Under the pieces are notes generated by a model that saw only the letters and a list, made by a program, of their open reading frames with translations, was not told where the DNA came from and ran no database searches. Below are positions 26,125-37,826 of a stretch of DNA of 64,000 nt, one piece after another. The translations under genes and the position numbers were made by a program. The number at the start of each line of letters is the position of its first letter. The stretch's first letter is position 1. Location: positions 134,371-198,370 of the forward strand of contig NZ_BMPP01000006.1 of the NCBI RefSeq assembly GCF_014647655.1, read 5' to 3'. The DNA comes from Deinococcus malanensis. Its GTDB lineage: Bacteria > Deinococcota > Deinococci > Deinococcales > Deinococcaceae.

Positions 26125-27021
26125 ATGGCAGACCTCAAGCAGACGGGAAAAAGGATGGCACACGGGCTAGAAGCCGGCGTGCACAGGGCCGGCGCAGAGG
26201 TCAGTGGCGTGACGCATCAGGTGGCTCCTGGTCTGGAGGCCCTGGCCCGCTTCGGTTATGCCAGCAAGGGTCTGGTCTACGGCATGGTGGGCCTGCTGGC
26301 ACTGAGTGTGGCCACGGGCCGCGGCGGCGCCACCACCGATTCGCAGGGCGCCCTGGTCCGGCTGCAGGACCTGCCGGGCGGGCCGGTATTGATGTGGCTG
26401 CTGGTAGTGGGCCTGATCGGCTATGCGATCTGGCAGCTGGTTCGCGCTTTCCTGGACCCGGAACAGCAGGGCAAGGAAGCCAAGGGCATTGTCAAGCGGG
26501 CAGGCTATTTCCTCAGCGGGGTGCTGAACCTGGGTCTGGCATTGTTTGCCGCACGTCTGGCCATGCGGGGCAGTGCCCCACGCAACCAGCAGAGCGAGGC
26601 CCAGGCGGCCGGAGACGTTCTGGCGCTGCCCGGAGGGCAGTGGTTGCTTGGACTTCTCGGCCTGGCACTCCTGGCGATTGCCGCCAACCAGCTGTACAGT
26701 GCGGCCGGTGCAAAGTTTATGAAGCGTATGAAGTTCAGCGGCGCAGCCGGGCACGGTGAAAAGCTCAAGCGAATCGGGCAGATAGGCGTGGGGGCGCGCG
26801 GAACCACCGTGGCCATCATCGGGGTCTTTCTGCTGATCGCCGCGTGGCGCAACAAGGCTGGCATGGTTCCGGGCGTCTCCGAGGTGTTGACCTGGCTGCG
26901 CGAGCAACCGGCAGGCAACTTCCTGCTGGGCGTCCTGGCCCTGGGTACGCTGTGTTACGGGGTGTGGTGTGGCGTGCAGGCCATGTACCGCCGTATCCGC
27001 GTGGAGGGCGGCGCGGCATGA
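26125..27021 (+). CDS. DUF1206 membrane protein
   Basis: A 298-residue membrane protein with six helices in three related pairs. Each pair begins with a G-Y/V-x-S/A-x-G-like motif: [33 protein letters not shown] and [16 protein letters not shown]. That threefold repeat is diagnostic for DUF1206. The function is unknown. It overlaps mgsA by 4 bp, so the two are translationally coupled. Confidence 0.82.
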   Translation: MADLKQTGKRMAHGLEAGVHRAGAEVSGVTHQVAPGLEALARFGYASKGLVYGMVGLLALSVATGRGGATTDSQGALVRLQDLPGGPVLMWLLVVGLIGYAIWQLVRAFLDPEQQGKEAKGIVKRAGYFLSGVLNLGLALFAARLAMRGSAPRNQQSEAQAAGDVLALPGGQWLLGLLGLALLAIAANQLYSAAGAKFMKRMKFSGAAGHGEKLKRIGQIGVGARGTTVAIIGVFLLIAAWRNKAGMVPGVSEVLTWLREQPAGNFLLGVLALGTLCYGVWCGVQAMYRRIRVEGGAA

Positions 27022-27422
27022 CCGGAGCTTCGGTCAAACGTCAGGTGGCGCTGATCGCCCACGACAAGAAAAAGCTCGAACTGGCTATGTTTGCGCTGAC
27101 GCACCGCGAGACACTGGCCAACTTTCATCTGGTGGCCACCGGCACCACCGGCAGCGTGCTGCAAAAGCAGACCGGGCTGCAGGTCGAGCGGGTGCTGTCC
27201 GGTCCGTTGGGCGGCGACCAGCAGATCGGCGCGCGCCTGGCGGACGAAGCCGTGCTGGCGGTGTTCTTTTTCCGTGACCCTCTGACGGCGCAGCCGCATG
27301 AGCCTGATGTCTCGGCCCTGGTACGCCTGTGCGACGTCCACGACATCCCCCTGGCCACCAACCCGGCCAGCGCAGAAGCGCTGATGCTGTGGCTCAAAAC
27401 CCAGATCGGGGCTGGCAGCTGA
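27018..27422 (+). CDS. mgsA: Methylglyoxal synthase
   Basis: MgsA turns dihydroxyacetone phosphate into methylglyoxal and phosphate, a bypass of lower glycolysis. The 134-residue product has [15 protein letters not shown] (phosphate binding), [12 protein letters not shown], and [15 protein letters not shown] carrying the catalytic Asp, then ATNPASAEA. The ATG overlaps the DUF1206 stop (ATGA). Coupling to a membrane protein of unknown function is a recurrent layout that could hint at a shared role. Confidence 0.92.
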   Translation: MTGASVKRQVALIAHDKKKLELAMFALTHRETLANFHLVATGTTGSVLQKQTGLQVERVLSGPLGGDQQIGARLADEAVLAVFFFRDPLTAQPHEPDVSALVRLCDVHDIPLATNPASAEALMLWLKTQIGAGS

Positions 27423-27576
27423 GCGCAGAGGTCAGCGGGCCTACTGTGCTGGCTGCTGCCCACGTAAGCCTCTGGAAAAGAGTACCGTGGGCCTCTTTCA
27501 CGGGCTGCCGGGCTGGCCTCTTACTCCCAGTGCTGATTGAACCGGGTGAATTTATCGCGTCGCTGGGCCCGTGGCT

Positions 27577-27582
27577 TATATT
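27577..27582 (+). promoter_or_regulatory. -10 element TATATT before the PP2C gene
   Basis: TATATT ends 6 nt before the ATG at 27589. It lies inside the longer possible frame that starts at 27571, which supports the shorter, leaderless start. Confidence 0.55.
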
Positions 27583-27588
27583 GAACTC

Positions 27589-28647
27589 ATGCGCGTTCCG
27601 GTAACGCCCGCTCTGAGCTTTGGTCTGTTAACAGACGTAGGGCGTCAGAGACAGGGCGGTGTCAACCAGGATGCGGCGCTGGCACTCGACCTACCTCACG
27701 GTGGTCTGTACGCGGTCGCAGACGGGATGGGCGGACACGCGGCTGGAGAACTGGCGGCGAATCTCGCGCTTGACGCCCTGGCGCAGCACTACGGCGAGGA
27801 GCGCGGCAATCCCCCGTCGCGCCTGATTGCAGCGGTGCAGGCCGCCAATTTGACCGTGCTGCGCCACGCGGTCGGGGAATACATGGGCATGGGCACTACC
27901 CTGCTGGCGGCGGTGATCGACCGGGGCGCCCTGCTCATCGCGCATGTTGGGGACTCGCGGGCATACTTGCTGCGCGATGGGACCCTGCACCGCCTGACGG
28001 AGGACCATTCCTGGGTGGCCGAACAGGTGCGCCTGGGCCTGCTGACCGAGGAGGAGGCCAGAACCCACCAGTGGCGCAGCGTGGTCAGCAACGCGCTGGG
28101 CGGCGAGGAGCGCGTTCGCCTGGAGCTCTTTGGGGTGCCGCTGCACAGCGGGGACCGCCTGCTGCTGTGCAGTGACGGCCTGAGCGGCGTGGTCAGCGAG
28201 GAGGATCTCATCACGCTGCTCAGCGGTGGCGCGCCCCAGGACACCGTGCGGCAACTGGTCAACGCCGCCAACGACGCTGGCGGGCCCGACAACATCACGG
28301 CGCTGATTGTGGATGTGCAGCGCGAGGCGCGCCTTCCCAACTACGAACTGCCGCCTCCCCGCACCGAGGGTCCGGTATATGCCGACATCCTGCTCAGCAC
28401 CCAGCGGGGCAACAGCCTGGTGACCTATGTGCTGCTGATGCTGGCGTATTTCACGCTGTTGAGCGTGATCCTGGTCCCGGAACACCGTTCGCTGCTGGGC
28501 ATCCTGGGCAGCGTGGTCATGATTCTGATCATGGCCGGGCAGCGGGTGACGCTGGCGCGTCAGGCCGAGCGCTACCTTGCCCGCCCGCGCGCCGTGCTGA
28601 ACCGCGCCGTGGGCCGGCGCCCACCTGACGTGAAATCCCACCGCTAG
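27589..28647 (+). CDS. PP2C-type Ser/Thr phosphatase, membrane-anchored
   Basis: A 352-residue protein with a PP2C domain: [26 protein letters not shown] (metal Asp), [23 protein letters not shown] and [11 protein letters not shown]. It should remove phosphate from Ser/Thr in partner proteins, using two Mn or Mg ions. Two helices near residues ~278-325 anchor it in the membrane with a basic C-terminal tail, an unusual position because the catalytic domain comes first. No Ser/Thr kinase is adjacent. Confidence 0.9.
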   Translation: MRVPVTPALSFGLLTDVGRQRQGGVNQDAALALDLPHGGLYAVADGMGGHAAGELAANLALDALAQHYGEERGNPPSRLIAAVQAANLTVLRHAVGEYMGMGTTLLAAVIDRGALLIAHVGDSRAYLLRDGTLHRLTEDHSWVAEQVRLGLLTEEEARTHQWRSVVSNALGGEERVRLELFGVPLHSGDRLLLCSDGLSGVVSEEDLITLLSGGAPQDTVRQLVNAANDAGGPDNITALIVDVQREARLPNYELPPPRTEGPVYADILLSTQRGNSLVTYVLLMLAYFTLLSVILVPEHRSLLGILGSVVMILIMAGQRVTLARQAERYLARPRAVLNRAVGRRPPDVKSHR

Positions 28648-28770
28648 GGTCAGAGGGGGTGGTGACAGGCCTTCCGGCGCCAGGTGTCTGGCCGCCGGAG
28701 GCATGTGAAACCAGCTATGCCGGGCCCGCCCTGCGCAGTCGCAAGCGGCAGCGGTCAGCCCCAGAACCGC

Positions 28771-28776
28771 TACCAT
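28771..28776 (+). promoter_or_regulatory. -10 element TACCAT before ridA
   Basis: TACCAT ends 6 nt before the ATG at 28783; no ribosome site is present. Confidence 0.45.
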
Positions 28777-28782
28777 GCACCC

Positions 28783-29160
28783 ATGAAAGACATCGTGCAG
28801 ACAGACAGCGCGCCGGCTGCCATCGGCCCGTACAGCCAGGCCGTCAGCTTCGGCAATCTGGTGATCACCAGTGGGCAGATTCCGCTGACCCTGGGTGGAG
28901 ATCTGGTCGAGGGTGACATTGCCCAGCAGACCGAGCAGGTGATTGCCAACCTGAAGGCTGTCCTGGCCGCAGCGGGCACCGATCTGGCACGGGTGGTCAA
29001 GACCACCGTGTTCCTGGCCGACATGAACGAGTTTGCCGCCATGAATGCGGTGTACGAGCGGCACTTCCCCGCTCCGTACCCTGCCCGCAGCACCGTGCAG
29101 GTGGCCCGGCTTCCGCGTGACGTGCGGGTAGAAATTGAGGTTATAGCCGAGCGGCACTGA
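28783..29160 (+). CDS. ridA: RidA family enamine/imine deaminase
   Basis: RidA hydrolyses reactive 2-aminoacrylate and related imines to keto acids and ammonia, protecting PLP enzymes. The 125-residue protein has the family pattern AAIGPYSQAV, VITSGQIPL, and PYPARSTVQVARLPRDVRVE with the catalytic Arg (PARST) and the terminal Glu-rich strand. The start at 28783 fits the usual family N-terminus; a longer frame adds nothing conserved. A strong hairpin follows. Confidence 0.92.
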   Translation: MKDIVQTDSAPAAIGPYSQAVSFGNLVITSGQIPLTLGGDLVEGDIAQQTEQVIANLKAVLAAAGTDLARVVKTTVFLADMNEFAAMNAVYERHFPAPYPARSTVQVARLPRDVRVEIEVIAERH

Positions 29161-29178
29161 ACAGTCTGCCCGCACCCC

Positions 29179-29213
29179 CGCTCCCGTCCCACCCAGGTGG
29201 GCGGGAGCGCTTT
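29179..29213 (+). terminator. Terminator after ridA
   Basis: CGCTCCCG (29179-29186) plus CCCACC (29188-29193) pair with GGTGGG (29196-29201) plus CGGGAGCG (29202-29209), leaving one bulged T and a 2-nt loop. CTTTG follows the stem. Confidence 0.65.
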
Positions 29214-29262
29214 GTGTCATGGCTCTTGGCACGCGTCCGCCAGACATGACATTGTGCATAGC

Positions 29263-30123
29263 GTGTTCGTCCTGCCCATTCGATTCGAGCGGAGTCCGCG
29301 CCTGCACCCGATGCTGAGCGAGGTCCCGCATGTGGTCGGGACGAAAGTGGTCGTGCAGGGCAAGCGCGGCCCAGAGGTGGCCACCGTGCGCGGCGACCCG
29401 GGCGAGCGCAAGGCCCAGGAGCGCTACGGCATGGTGCTGCGCGCGGCCAGCCCCGAAGATCTGGCCCACTGGGAGGACCTGCACCGTCAGGGCGAGGATC
29501 TGAAGTGGCTGCTGCGTGCCCGGGCCCGTGAGCGTGGGCTCCCCGTGAAACTTGTGGCGGTTGAGTTCACCCTTGACGAGAGCCTCGTGACGGTGAGCTA
29601 CAGCGCCGACGAGCGCATCGAGCTGACCAGCCTGATCGGGGAAGTGCGGGCCCACACCCGCGCGCGCGTGAACTTCGCTGCAGTAGGTCCCCGTGAGCAG
29701 GCCCAGATGATCGGAACCCTGGGGGCCTGTGGCCGCGAGAACTGCTCGAGCAACCACCTGCAGGACTTCGCGCCGGTCAGTATCCGCATGGCGCGCGACC
29801 AGCAGCTGCCCCTGAACCCGGAAAAGCTTTCGGGACCGTGCGGAAGACTGCTGTGCTGTCTGCAGTTCGAGCACACCCAGTACCTGGACCTGCTCAAGGA
29901 TCTGCCGCGCAAGAACGCCAAGGTCTGTCATGAAGGCTCCGGGGCCTGCGGCAAGGTCACAAAGCTCCATCCGCTGAGCGGGACGGTGGACGTGCACACT
30001 GATCAGGGCACGCTGCTGGGGGTCCCGGCGGCCGACCTGCGCCGCGCCCCGGAAGAAGTCCGCGGGCCGCCCGAAAAGGGCGCGCGTCCGGCCCGCCGGG
30101 ACCCCGGCCCCGGCGCGAGCTGA
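29263..30123 (+). CDS. PSP1 domain protein (RicT/YaaT-like)
   Basis: A 286-residue cytosolic protein of the PSP1 family. It has the Cys-rich blocks [14 protein letters not shown] and [14 protein letters not shown], followed by a third Cys pair ([13 protein letters not shown]). In Bacillus the relative RicT (YaaT) works with RicA and RicF, binds Fe-S clusters and affects RNA processing by RNase Y. Only this member is in the window. The start is uncertain: GTG at 29263 is preferred because conserved sequence ([10 protein letters not shown]) begins right after it; GTG at 29254 is close. The C-terminal 30 residues are Pro/Arg-rich. Confidence 0.82.
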   Translation: MFVLPIRFERSPRLHPMLSEVPHVVGTKVVVQGKRGPEVATVRGDPGERKAQERYGMVLRAASPEDLAHWEDLHRQGEDLKWLLRARARERGLPVKLVAVEFTLDESLVTVSYSADERIELTSLIGEVRAHTRARVNFAAVGPREQAQMIGTLGACGRENCSSNHLQDFAPVSIRMARDQQLPLNPEKLSGPCGRLLCCLQFEHTQYLDLLKDLPRKNAKVCHEGSGACGKVTKLHPLSGTVDVHTDQGTLLGVPAADLRRAPEEVRGPPEKGARPARRDPGPGAS

Positions 30124-30176
30124 CCCGGCCCTGGCCAGTGCGCCATCTGGCTTAGTTTTGCTCCGGGCGCCAGGGC

Positions 30177-30182
30177 TAGACT
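30177..30182 (+). promoter_or_regulatory. -10 element TAGACT before the M3 peptidase gene
   Basis: TAGACT ends 8 nt before the ATG at 30191, and no ribosome site is visible. The longer frame would start upstream of this promoter. Confidence 0.5.
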
Positions 30183-30190
30183 TGGCAGCG

Positions 30191-31900
<1,710 letters not shown>

Positions 31901-32047
31901 ACCATCTGGCGCGAGGCACGCCTGAAGCGTCACGACAGGTGAATGCCTCCTGCCTGGATGCAGCAGAGAGCCGCCGGTAGCAGGACTTTAAAGCAGGCCC
32001 ATCTGGAGACCCAGCCTGGAGACTCGGCGCACGCTCCCCGACGACAA

Positions 32048-32088
32048 TAAAACGCGGCGCCCCTGACTAGCAGGGGCGCCGCGTTTTA
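32048..32088. terminator. 18-bp perfect bidirectional terminator
   Basis: TAAAACGCGGCGCCCCTG (32048-32065) pairs exactly with its complement (32071-32088) around a 5-nt loop. A and T tracts at the base of the stem give a T run in either direction, so it can end both the M3 peptidase transcript and the convergent surface-protein gene, whose stop codon is 6 bp away. Confidence 0.85.
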
Positions 32089-32093
32089 CGAGC

Positions 32094-33188
32094 TTAGTAG
32101 CGGTAGTTGGTGGTTTCGGTCACCTGAACGCTCAGGGTGCGGTTGGCGCCTCGGGTCACGGTCACGGTCACGGTGCTTCCACCCTTGCTCAGGGTGCTGA
32201 CGTAGCCGGTGGTGGTCGTGCGGGTTCCCTGCACGGTATAGCCCTGGTTGCGCAGGTCAGTTACCTTCTGGTCCAGCGCGCTGCGGGCGGGATCCTGCAG
32301 TTGGGTCCCGGTGATGGCGCCCAGCAGGCCGCCGATCAGGTCAAGGAAGGTGTTGCCAGTGGTTACAGGAGCCTGAACCACGGCCTGAGCGGCCGGCGCG
32401 AGGTCCACATTCAGGTTGGTGATGGTGCCCTGGCGGATGGTCACGGTGGTGGCGAAGTCGCTGTAGCCGGGAGCCTGGACACGCACAGGGTAGGTGCCGG
32501 CGCGCAGGTTGCTGTAGGTCACGTTGCTGCCGCCCAGACGCTGGCCGTTAAGGATCACGCTGGCGTTGACGTTGGTACCCACAAACAGGCTGCCGGTGGT
32601 CACGGGGTTCTGAGCCGCCACCTGGTAGAAGGCGGTGTCACTGACCCAGCTGTTCTGGGGCAGAGGGTTAACCACGATGCTCAGGGCCTGGGCCAGTCCG
32701 GCCTGGCCTCTGGCATTCACGGTGGCGAACTGGTCCTGGCTGGTCCGGAAGCTGCTGATCTGGTCCAGGTTCAGCGGGGTCAGGCTGGCCAGCGCCAGAA
32801 CCTTGTTCTGGCCGACGGGGCCGCCCACGTCAAAGGTGAAGTTGTCGCCAGGAGCCGGGAAGGAACGGGTGGCACCGGCCTTGACGAAATTGTCGCCGCC
32901 CAGACGGTTGGGCAGAACCTGATCAACTTCGCCGCTGGGGTCAACGTTGAAGAGGTAGATGTAAGCGTCACGGTTGACGGTAGCGCTCACGGTGATCTTG
33001 TCGCCCACGCGGTAGGCGGGGTTCTGGTTGCCACTGGCATCCCTGTCCACACGCACGCTGACGCTGAGGTCGGGCTGCGTGGGGTTGACGATGATGCTCT
33101 GGGCGCTGATGCGTCCCTGAGCAGAAGCAGTACCGAAGGCGGTGGCCGTAGTCAGGGCCATAAGGGCAGTCAAGGTCTTCTTGTTCAT
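32094..33188 (-). CDS. Secreted protein with DUF4384-like and PEGA domains
   Basis: A 364-residue exported protein. The signal peptide is [24 protein letters not shown]4384-like domain follows ([20 protein letters not shown] ... EVDQVLPNR), then a PEGA repeat ([20 protein letters not shown] ... [15 protein letters not shown]). The C-terminal domain (residues ~270-364) is Thr/Val-rich and beta-stranded. PEGA domains are thought to bind at the cell surface, so an S-layer or envelope role is likely but unproven. The start at 33188 gives a clean signal sequence. Base usage is slightly different from its neighbours, as is common for highly expressed envelope genes. Confidence 0.82.
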   Translation of the reverse strand: MNKKTLTALMALTTATAFGTASAQGRISAQSIIVNPTQPDLSVSVRVDRDASGNQNPAYRVGDKITVSATVNRDAYIYLFNVDPSGEVDQVLPNRLGGDNFVKAGATRSFPAPGDNFTFDVGGPVGQNKVLALASLTPLNLDQISSFRTSQDQFATVNARGQAGLAQALSIVVNPLPQNSWVSDTAFYQVAAQNPVTTGSLFVGTNVNASVILNGQRLGGSNVTYSNLRAGTYPVRVQAPGYSDFATTVTIRQGTITNLNVDLAPAAQAVVQAPVTTGNTFLDLIGGLLGAITGTQLQDPARSALDQKVTDLRNQGYTVQGTRTTTTGYVSTLSKGGSTVTVTVTRGANRTLSVQVTETTNYRY

Positions 33189-33363
33189 GCCGCGATTCTT
33201 GCCTGACGCCATGACCCGTGACTGATGAAACCTGAAAATGCCTTCAGACTCCACCCGGTCTCAAGAGAGGATAAAAACTGGCTGGCGTCTGAGCCAGAAC
33301 GCCAGGGACACCCTGCGCCATTGTGCCGATGCTTCCAGTCCTGAAGGGGTGCACACTGGCTGT

Positions 33364-34380
33364 ATGACTACGTCTACTGCCCCAATCACGCGCCCTGTCA
33401 CGGCATTTATGCCGGACGCCGCCACGCCAGAGCAGCGCCTTGCCGTTGGGATTCTTCTGGCTGAAAGCTATAGCTACGCCTACCCTGAAGACCCCCCTCT
33501 ATTGTCCGAGAAAGAAGCCGTGGGCCTTACACACCTGTCCCCCGATGAGAAAGCCGAGCATTTCGTGATCTGGGACAAGGACCGGGCCCTGGGCTGGGGG
33601 GTGCTGAGCTACGACATGAAACAGAACCTGCACGCGGCCCACGCCCGCCTGGTCGTGCACCCTGAGACTCGCCGCCAGGGCCATGGACGCGCCCTGACCT
33701 ATGCGCTTGAAGATGCGGCCCGTCGCGCAGGCCGTACCCTGATTACCTTCGGCACCACCAGCCGCGCTCCTGCAGGCGAGGCCTACGCCCGCACCCTGAA
33801 CGCGGAGCCCGCCCTGCCAATGCGCCAGAGCCAGCTGGACCTCACCGCCCTGGACCCGGCACTGATTGACCGCTGGCTGGTTCGTCCCGGGGGGGAGCCC
33901 TACTGCCTGCATACCTGGACCGTGATTCCCGATGACTTCCTGGAACGCGCCGCCGACATGATGATGGTCATGAACACCGCGCCGCGCGGAGACCTGGAGG
34001 TCGACGACTGGACCATCACCCCGGAGATGATCCGCGCCTGGGACGCCATGATCGCCGAGGCCGGCGAAACCCGCTTCATGATGGCTGTGGAAGATACGCG
34101 TACTGCCCAGCTCGACGGCTATACCGAAGTGTTCTGGACACCCGAGCGCGCCTCGCTGGTCTACCAGGGAGCCACGGCGGTGCGGCCCAGCGCACGCGGA
34201 CTGGGCCTGGGCAAATGGCTCAAGGCAGCTATGCTGCGGCACGTGCAGCAGCACTGCCCCGGAGCCCGCTGGGTGCGGACCAACAATGCCAACGTGAACG
34301 AGGCGATGCTGGGCATCAACGTGGCCCTGGGCTTCGAGCCGTGGGCCAGCTTCACCGAGTGGCAACTCAAGCTTGCCTGA
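33364..34380 (+). CDS. Double-GNAT acetyltransferase, separate paralogue
   Basis: The 338-residue product has two GNAT domains: N-domain [19 protein letters not shown] and C-domain [18 protein letters not shown], ending [18 protein letters not shown]. It shares layout and last-motif sequence with the three-gene set at 6246-9168, so four such proteins lie in this 64-kb window. The substrate is unknown. It is followed 25 bp later by the DinB-like gene, which has its own -10. The start at 33364 is preceded by CACACT six bases upstream. Confidence 0.85.
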   Translation: MTTSTAPITRPVTAFMPDAATPEQRLAVGILLAESYSYAYPEDPPLLSEKEAVGLTHLSPDEKAEHFVIWDKDRALGWGVLSYDMKQNLHAAHARLVVHPETRRQGHGRALTYALEDAARRAGRTLITFGTTSRAPAGEAYARTLNAEPALPMRQSQLDLTALDPALIDRWLVRPGGEPYCLHTWTVIPDDFLERAADMMMVMNTAPRGDLEVDDWTITPEMIRAWDAMIAEAGETRFMMAVEDTRTAQLDGYTEVFWTPERASLVYQGATAVRPSARGLGLGKWLKAAMLRHVQQHCPGARWVRTNNANVNEAMLGINVALGFEPWASFTEWQLKLA

Positions 34381-34393
34381 GGGGCACAGGACT

Positions 34394-34399
34394 TATGCT
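34394..34399 (+). promoter_or_regulatory. -10 element TATGCT before the DinB-like gene
   Basis: TATGCT ends 6 nt before the ATG at 34406. The same hexamer and spacing occur before hisA on the other strand. Confidence 0.5.
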
Positions 34400-34405
34400 C
34401 GGCGC

Positions 34406-34945
34406 ATGACTGACCTCCCGGATGTCCAGCCCCTCGATCCCCGCTACCCGATTGGCCCCCTGCCACAGCTCCCCGACGACGCGCGTGTTCCGGCCACCCT
34501 GGAACAGATGTCCGTCAAGATGCGGGCCGCTGTGGGAGCGTGGCAGGAGCTGCTCTCGGACCAGAGCGAAACGGACCTGGCTCGGACCTACCGCCCGGGC
34601 AGCTGGACCCTGCGCCAGCTTGCCCACCACACCGCCGACGCGCATCTGCACGGGCTGCACCGCCTGCGCATGGGCCTGACCATTCCGGACTACATGATCC
34701 AGCCGTTTGACCAGGATGCGGCCGTGGCGCTGCCGGACTACACGCTGCCTGTCGAGGACGCCATGACGCTGATGGAGGTCATCAATACGCGCTGGGTGGC
34801 GCTGCTCCAGGGTGTGGACCCAGCGACCCTGAACCGCCAGGTGATGCACCCGGCCGAGGGGCCACATGACCTGTGGCAGCTGATCAACAAGCACGACTGG
34901 CACCTGAGGCACCACCTGGCGCAGGCTCACCTGGCGCTGGAGTAA
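34406..34945 (+). CDS. DinB/YfiT-like metal-dependent transferase
   Basis: A 179-residue four-helix protein. Metal-binding histidines fit the DinB pattern: the His in [14 protein letters not shown] and the pair in [14 protein letters not shown] near the end. YfiT/BstA-type members transfer bacillithiol or act as thiol-dependent detoxification enzymes, and this family is expanded in Deinococcus. It may work with the PIG-L deacetylase at 10628 in thiol metabolism, though the genes are far apart. Other DinB proteins have no known activity. Confidence 0.8.
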   Translation: MTDLPDVQPLDPRYPIGPLPQLPDDARVPATLEQMSVKMRAAVGAWQELLSDQSETDLARTYRPGSWTLRQLAHHTADAHLHGLHRLRMGLTIPDYMIQPFDQDAAVALPDYTLPVEDAMTLMEVINTRWVALLQGVDPATLNRQVMHPAEGPHDLWQLINKHDWHLRHHLAQAHLALE

Positions 34946-35056
34946 GGCCCTGGTCCACAGAGGGCTGGTCCGCTTCTGAGCAGAAGAATGGCTTCCAGTC
35001 CAGAGCACCACCTGAACGCGTGCCGGGACGACTTGTTCCAGCGCGCGGTGGCATCC

Positions 35057-36802
35057 TTATTTCTTTTTAGCGGTGTTGCACAGCGGCAGGTACTGAGGCA
35101 GCCAGGCACGGTCACGGATGCTGGCCTCAAGCTGCTCGTCGGTCAGGTTACGCATGCGGCGGTCAGCGCACACACCGTCGGTAATGGCCTGCCGGGCCAC
35201 ACGCGCGGCGATCTTGATGCTGATCTCCCGCAGGTCACTGATGGGCGGGTAGACCCGGCCCTGATCGGTGGGTGTTACCTCTACCAGGGTATAGGCGGCC
35301 GCCATGACCATGTTGTCGGTGATTTCCCGCGCGCGTGTCGCCACGGCCCCGAACCCCAGCCCCGGGAAGATGAAGGCGTTGTTGCCCTGGCCGATAGGAT
35401 AGGCCTGCTGGCCGTACTGAATGTCGGCAAAGGGGCTGCCGGTGGCCACGATGGCCTGTCCGTCGGTCCACGCAATCAGATCGGAAGGCTGCGCTTCCAC
35501 GTGGCTGCTGGGGTTGCTCAGCGGAAACACGATGGGGCGCTGCGTGTGGGTCAGCATGGCCTCGATGCTCTCGCGACGGAACAGCCCTGGCACGCCGGTA
35601 AAGCCCAGCAGCGCCGTGGCACGGCTGTTGACGATGACCTCGTGCAGGTTGGGGGCTTCTCCGGCGTAGGTCCAGCCCTTCAGGTCTTCCGGGCGGCGCA
35701 AGAAGCTCATCTGCTGCGGCTCCAGGTCTGCCTGGCCTTCCATCAGCAGGCCGTAGCGGTCCACCACGAACACCCGCGCACTGGCCTCCTCGAAGGTCAG
35801 TCCCTCATGCATCAGGCCCTGGCGGATGGCCATGGCCACGCCGATGCCGGCGGCGCCCGCACCGACGACCACAAAGGTCTGCCCCGTGAGGCTTTCACCC
35901 TTGATGCGGCAGGCACTGAGCAGCCCCGACAGGGCCATGGCACCGGTCCCCTGGATGTCGTCGTTGAAGCTGGGCACCACCCGGCGGTAGCGCTCCAGCA
36001 CCCGGAACGCCGTACCGCGGCTGAAATCCTCCCACTGGATGATCGCTTTCGGGTAGCGGGCGTGCGCGGCCTCCACGAACCTGTCCAGGAACTCGTCGTA
36101 CTCGGCGCCCGTCATACGGCGCTGGTGCAATCCCAGGTACAGCGGATCGTCGATCAGGTCCTGACGGTTGGTGCCCACATCGAGCTCGACCGGCAGGGCC
36201 TTGTCCGGACCCACGCCACCGGCCGCGGTGTACAGGCTGAGCTTGCCGATGCTGATCGCCATGCCGCCGAAGCCCTGGTCCCCGATGCCCAGAATGGCGC
36301 TGCTGTCCGTGGCCACGATCATGCGCACGTCGTTGACCGGCACATTTTCCAGCATCTCCTCCACCCGGTCGATGTCCTGGGCGCTGACCGTGAAGCCGCG
36401 TGGATAACGGTAATTGCTGGAAAACTGCTTGACCGCCTCGCCCACCGTGGGCGTGTAGATGATGGGCAGCATCTCTTCCAGGTGGTCTTCAAGCACCGCG
36501 TAGAACAGCACCTCGTTGCGGTCCTGCAGGGCGCGCAGATATTCGTGCTTTTCCAGGTCGGTGGCCTGACGCAGGTAGCGCAGGTAGGTGCGCTGCTTCT
36601 GTTCCTCGAAGGTGCTGACGTGCGGCGGAATCAATCCCTCCAGGCCCAGTTCTCTACGCTCCTGCGGGGTGAAGGCGGTCGTCTTGTTCAGCAGCGGATT
36701 TTGCAGCAGGGCCAGGCCGTTGACGTATACGTCGATGTAACGCTGTCCGTTTTCATTGCGTTTGACGTCGTAATAGCGGGAGACCGGGGGCGTGTCGGGC
36801 AT
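35057..36802 (-). CDS. maeA: NAD-dependent malic enzyme
   Basis: It oxidatively decarboxylates malate to pyruvate with NAD. The 581-residue length fits the large NAD malic enzymes (SfcA/MaeA type). Conserved blocks include [37 protein letters not shown], the metal site QWEDF and FNDDIQGT, the NAD-binding [11 protein letters not shown], and FPLSNPSS near residue 430. It ends in NTAKKK. The start at 36802 is backed by a TATTCT hexamer 9 nt upstream; the frame extends further but without conservation. With mdh (48275) it links malate to both oxaloacetate and pyruvate. Confidence 0.9.
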   Translation of the reverse strand: MPDTPPVSRYYDVKRNENGQRYIDVYVNGLALLQNPLLNKTTAFTPQERRELGLEGLIPPHVSTFEEQKQRTYLRYLRQATDLEKHEYLRALQDRNEVLFYAVLEDHLEEMLPIIYTPTVGEAVKQFSSNYRYPRGFTVSAQDIDRVEEMLENVPVNDVRMIVATDSSAILGIGDQGFGGMAISIGKLSLYTAAGGVGPDKALPVELDVGTNRQDLIDDPLYLGLHQRRMTGAEYDEFLDRFVEAAHARYPKAIIQWEDFSRGTAFRVLERYRRVVPSFNDDIQGTGAMALSGLLSACRIKGESLTGQTFVVVGAGAAGIGVAMAIRQGLMHEGLTFEEASARVFVVDRYGLLMEGQADLEPQQMSFLRRPEDLKGWTYAGEAPNLHEVIVNSRATALLGFTGVPGLFRRESIEAMLTHTQRPIVFPLSNPSSHVEAQPSDLIAWTDGQAIVATGSPFADIQYGQQAYPIGQGNNAFIFPGLGFGAVATRAREITDNMVMAAAYTLVEVTPTDQGRVYPPISDLREISIKIAARVARQAITDGVCADRRMRNLTDEQLEASIRDRAWLPQYLPLCNTAKKK

Positions 36803-37101
36803 AACCGCACAAGAATACCCGTCTGATATTGAACGAGGTTCAGACGTGAGTGGGGGCCCGGCAGGGCGGACAACTCCCTGTTCAGGCGGTGAACAGAATG
36901 CCTGAGGGGAGCAGAAGATGGACGCAGTGTGGGTTATGAGGAGACAGAGCATCTGGCTCGCAGGCGCAAGCACAGCCATCCGGAACTGCTGGCGTCTCCG
37001 GGCCTCTGAGAGCCTGGGGAAAGTCTGTCTGCTTTCCACGGGTGTTGCCAGGTCACGCTCCGCGATACAACGTCCAGCGCAACCTCAGGTATCTGGTAGA
37101 C
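36803..37101. other. Intergenic stretch upstream of malic enzyme
   Basis: Contains the TATTCT element for maeA at 36812-36817 on the minus strand. Beyond that I see no supported gene; the short frames here lack ribosome sites and recognisable products. Confidence 0.4.
36812..36817 (-). promoter_or_regulatory. -10 element TATTCT before malic enzyme
   Basis: On the minus strand TATTCT ends 9 nt before the ATG at 36802; no ribosome site follows. Confidence 0.45.
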
Positions 37102-37242
37102 CTACACGTAGAACCTGTGGAACACAGCACCTGTAATCAGCAGCAGGATAAGCACTGTCCATCCTGGCCAGCCAAAAAAGTAATTACCGGCCCCTGCAAT
37201 CAGCACAGCGCCTATTGCCAGGGCATACCTCATGAGCCGCAT
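37102..37242 (-). CDS. Possible small membrane protein, 43-46 aa
   Basis: An ORF on the minus strand encodes two hydrophobic helices: YALAIGAVLIAGAGNYFFGW and TVLILLLITGAVFHRFYV with one Pro-Gly turn between. Two in-frame ATGs (37242 and 37233) are possible starts; neither has a good ribosome site. Its pattern is that of a genuine two-helix micro-protein rather than a random frame, but expression evidence is lacking. Confidence 0.4.
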   Translation of the reverse strand: MRLMRYALAIGAVLIAGAGNYFFGWPGWTVLILLLITGAVFHRFYV

Positions 37243-37352
37243 CAACAGTCATCGGAAGAACTCTGCAGTGGACAGGCTTTCGGGACAATTCCCGTTCTCT
37301 CCAGGCGTTTTCAGCCTCGCGTATGGCTCTGCCAGGAACCTGCCCTGCGGTC

Positions 37353-37772
37353 TCATTTCCCGCCTGCGGCCCAGCGCTCGCGCAGGCGGTCAAAGTTCGC
37401 GTCGATCTTTTCCTGCGGCAGCACCATCTGCGTGGTCGTGCCGGTACCGATCTCGTCGCCAAGTTGGTTGACGGCCCGCATATTGGCGTGAATGCGCCGA
37501 CCATCCGTGCGGTCGAAGGTCGCGGTCACCGTGACGGTCATTCCCGGCAGGGCCGAAGCGGTATGGGTAACGTCCACCTGGGTGCCGATGCCGCCTTCTC
37601 CAACTTCTAGAAAGGGAAGGATGATCTTGCGACCGGCTTCCTCGAAATGACGGGCCATCCAGTAGGTGGCGTACACCGGATGAAGTTTGCCGAGCTCTCC
37701 GAACTCGACCGTCATCTCATCGGTCACCGTCACGGTCAGCGTCTGCGTGAAGCCAGCAGGAATGGGGCGCAT
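37353..37772 (-). CDS. Hotdog-fold thioesterase (fluoroacetyl-CoA thioesterase-like)
   Basis: A 139-residue hotdog protein. The segment [20 protein letters not shown] followed by [18 protein letters not shown] resembles FlK-type acyl-CoA thioesterases, with Glu in the helix and His in VTHTA as likely active-site residues. It would hydrolyse a small acyl-CoA ester; the substrate is unknown and fluoroacetyl-CoA should not be assumed. It diverges from the beta-propeller gene. Confidence 0.78.
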   Translation of the reverse strand: MRPIPAGFTQTLTVTVTDEMTVEFGELGKLHPVYATYWMARHFEEAGRKIILPFLEVGEGGIGTQVDVTHTASALPGMTVTVTATFDRTDGRRIHANMRAVNQLGDEIGTGTTTQMVLPQEKIDANFDRLRERWAAGGK

Positions 37773-37814
37773 TCAGCCAGGGTAAATCATTCACTGTCCT
37801 TTTCCCGGGGGCCC

Positions 37815-37820
37815 TACCCT
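37815..37820 (+). promoter_or_regulatory. -10 element TACCCT before the beta-propeller gene
   Basis: TACCCT ends 6 nt before the ATG at 37827; no ribosome site is present. Confidence 0.45.
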
Positions 37821-37826
37821 GAAGCC

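Noticed and set aside
28648..28782. Possible structured RNA between PP2C and ridA
   Set aside because: CCGGCG/CGCCGG pairing can be drawn but is broken by mismatches and looks like ordinary GC-rich spacer or a weak terminator.
34988..36826. 612-codon plus-strand frame
   Set aside because: Antisense to the malic enzyme gene, which has full family motifs.
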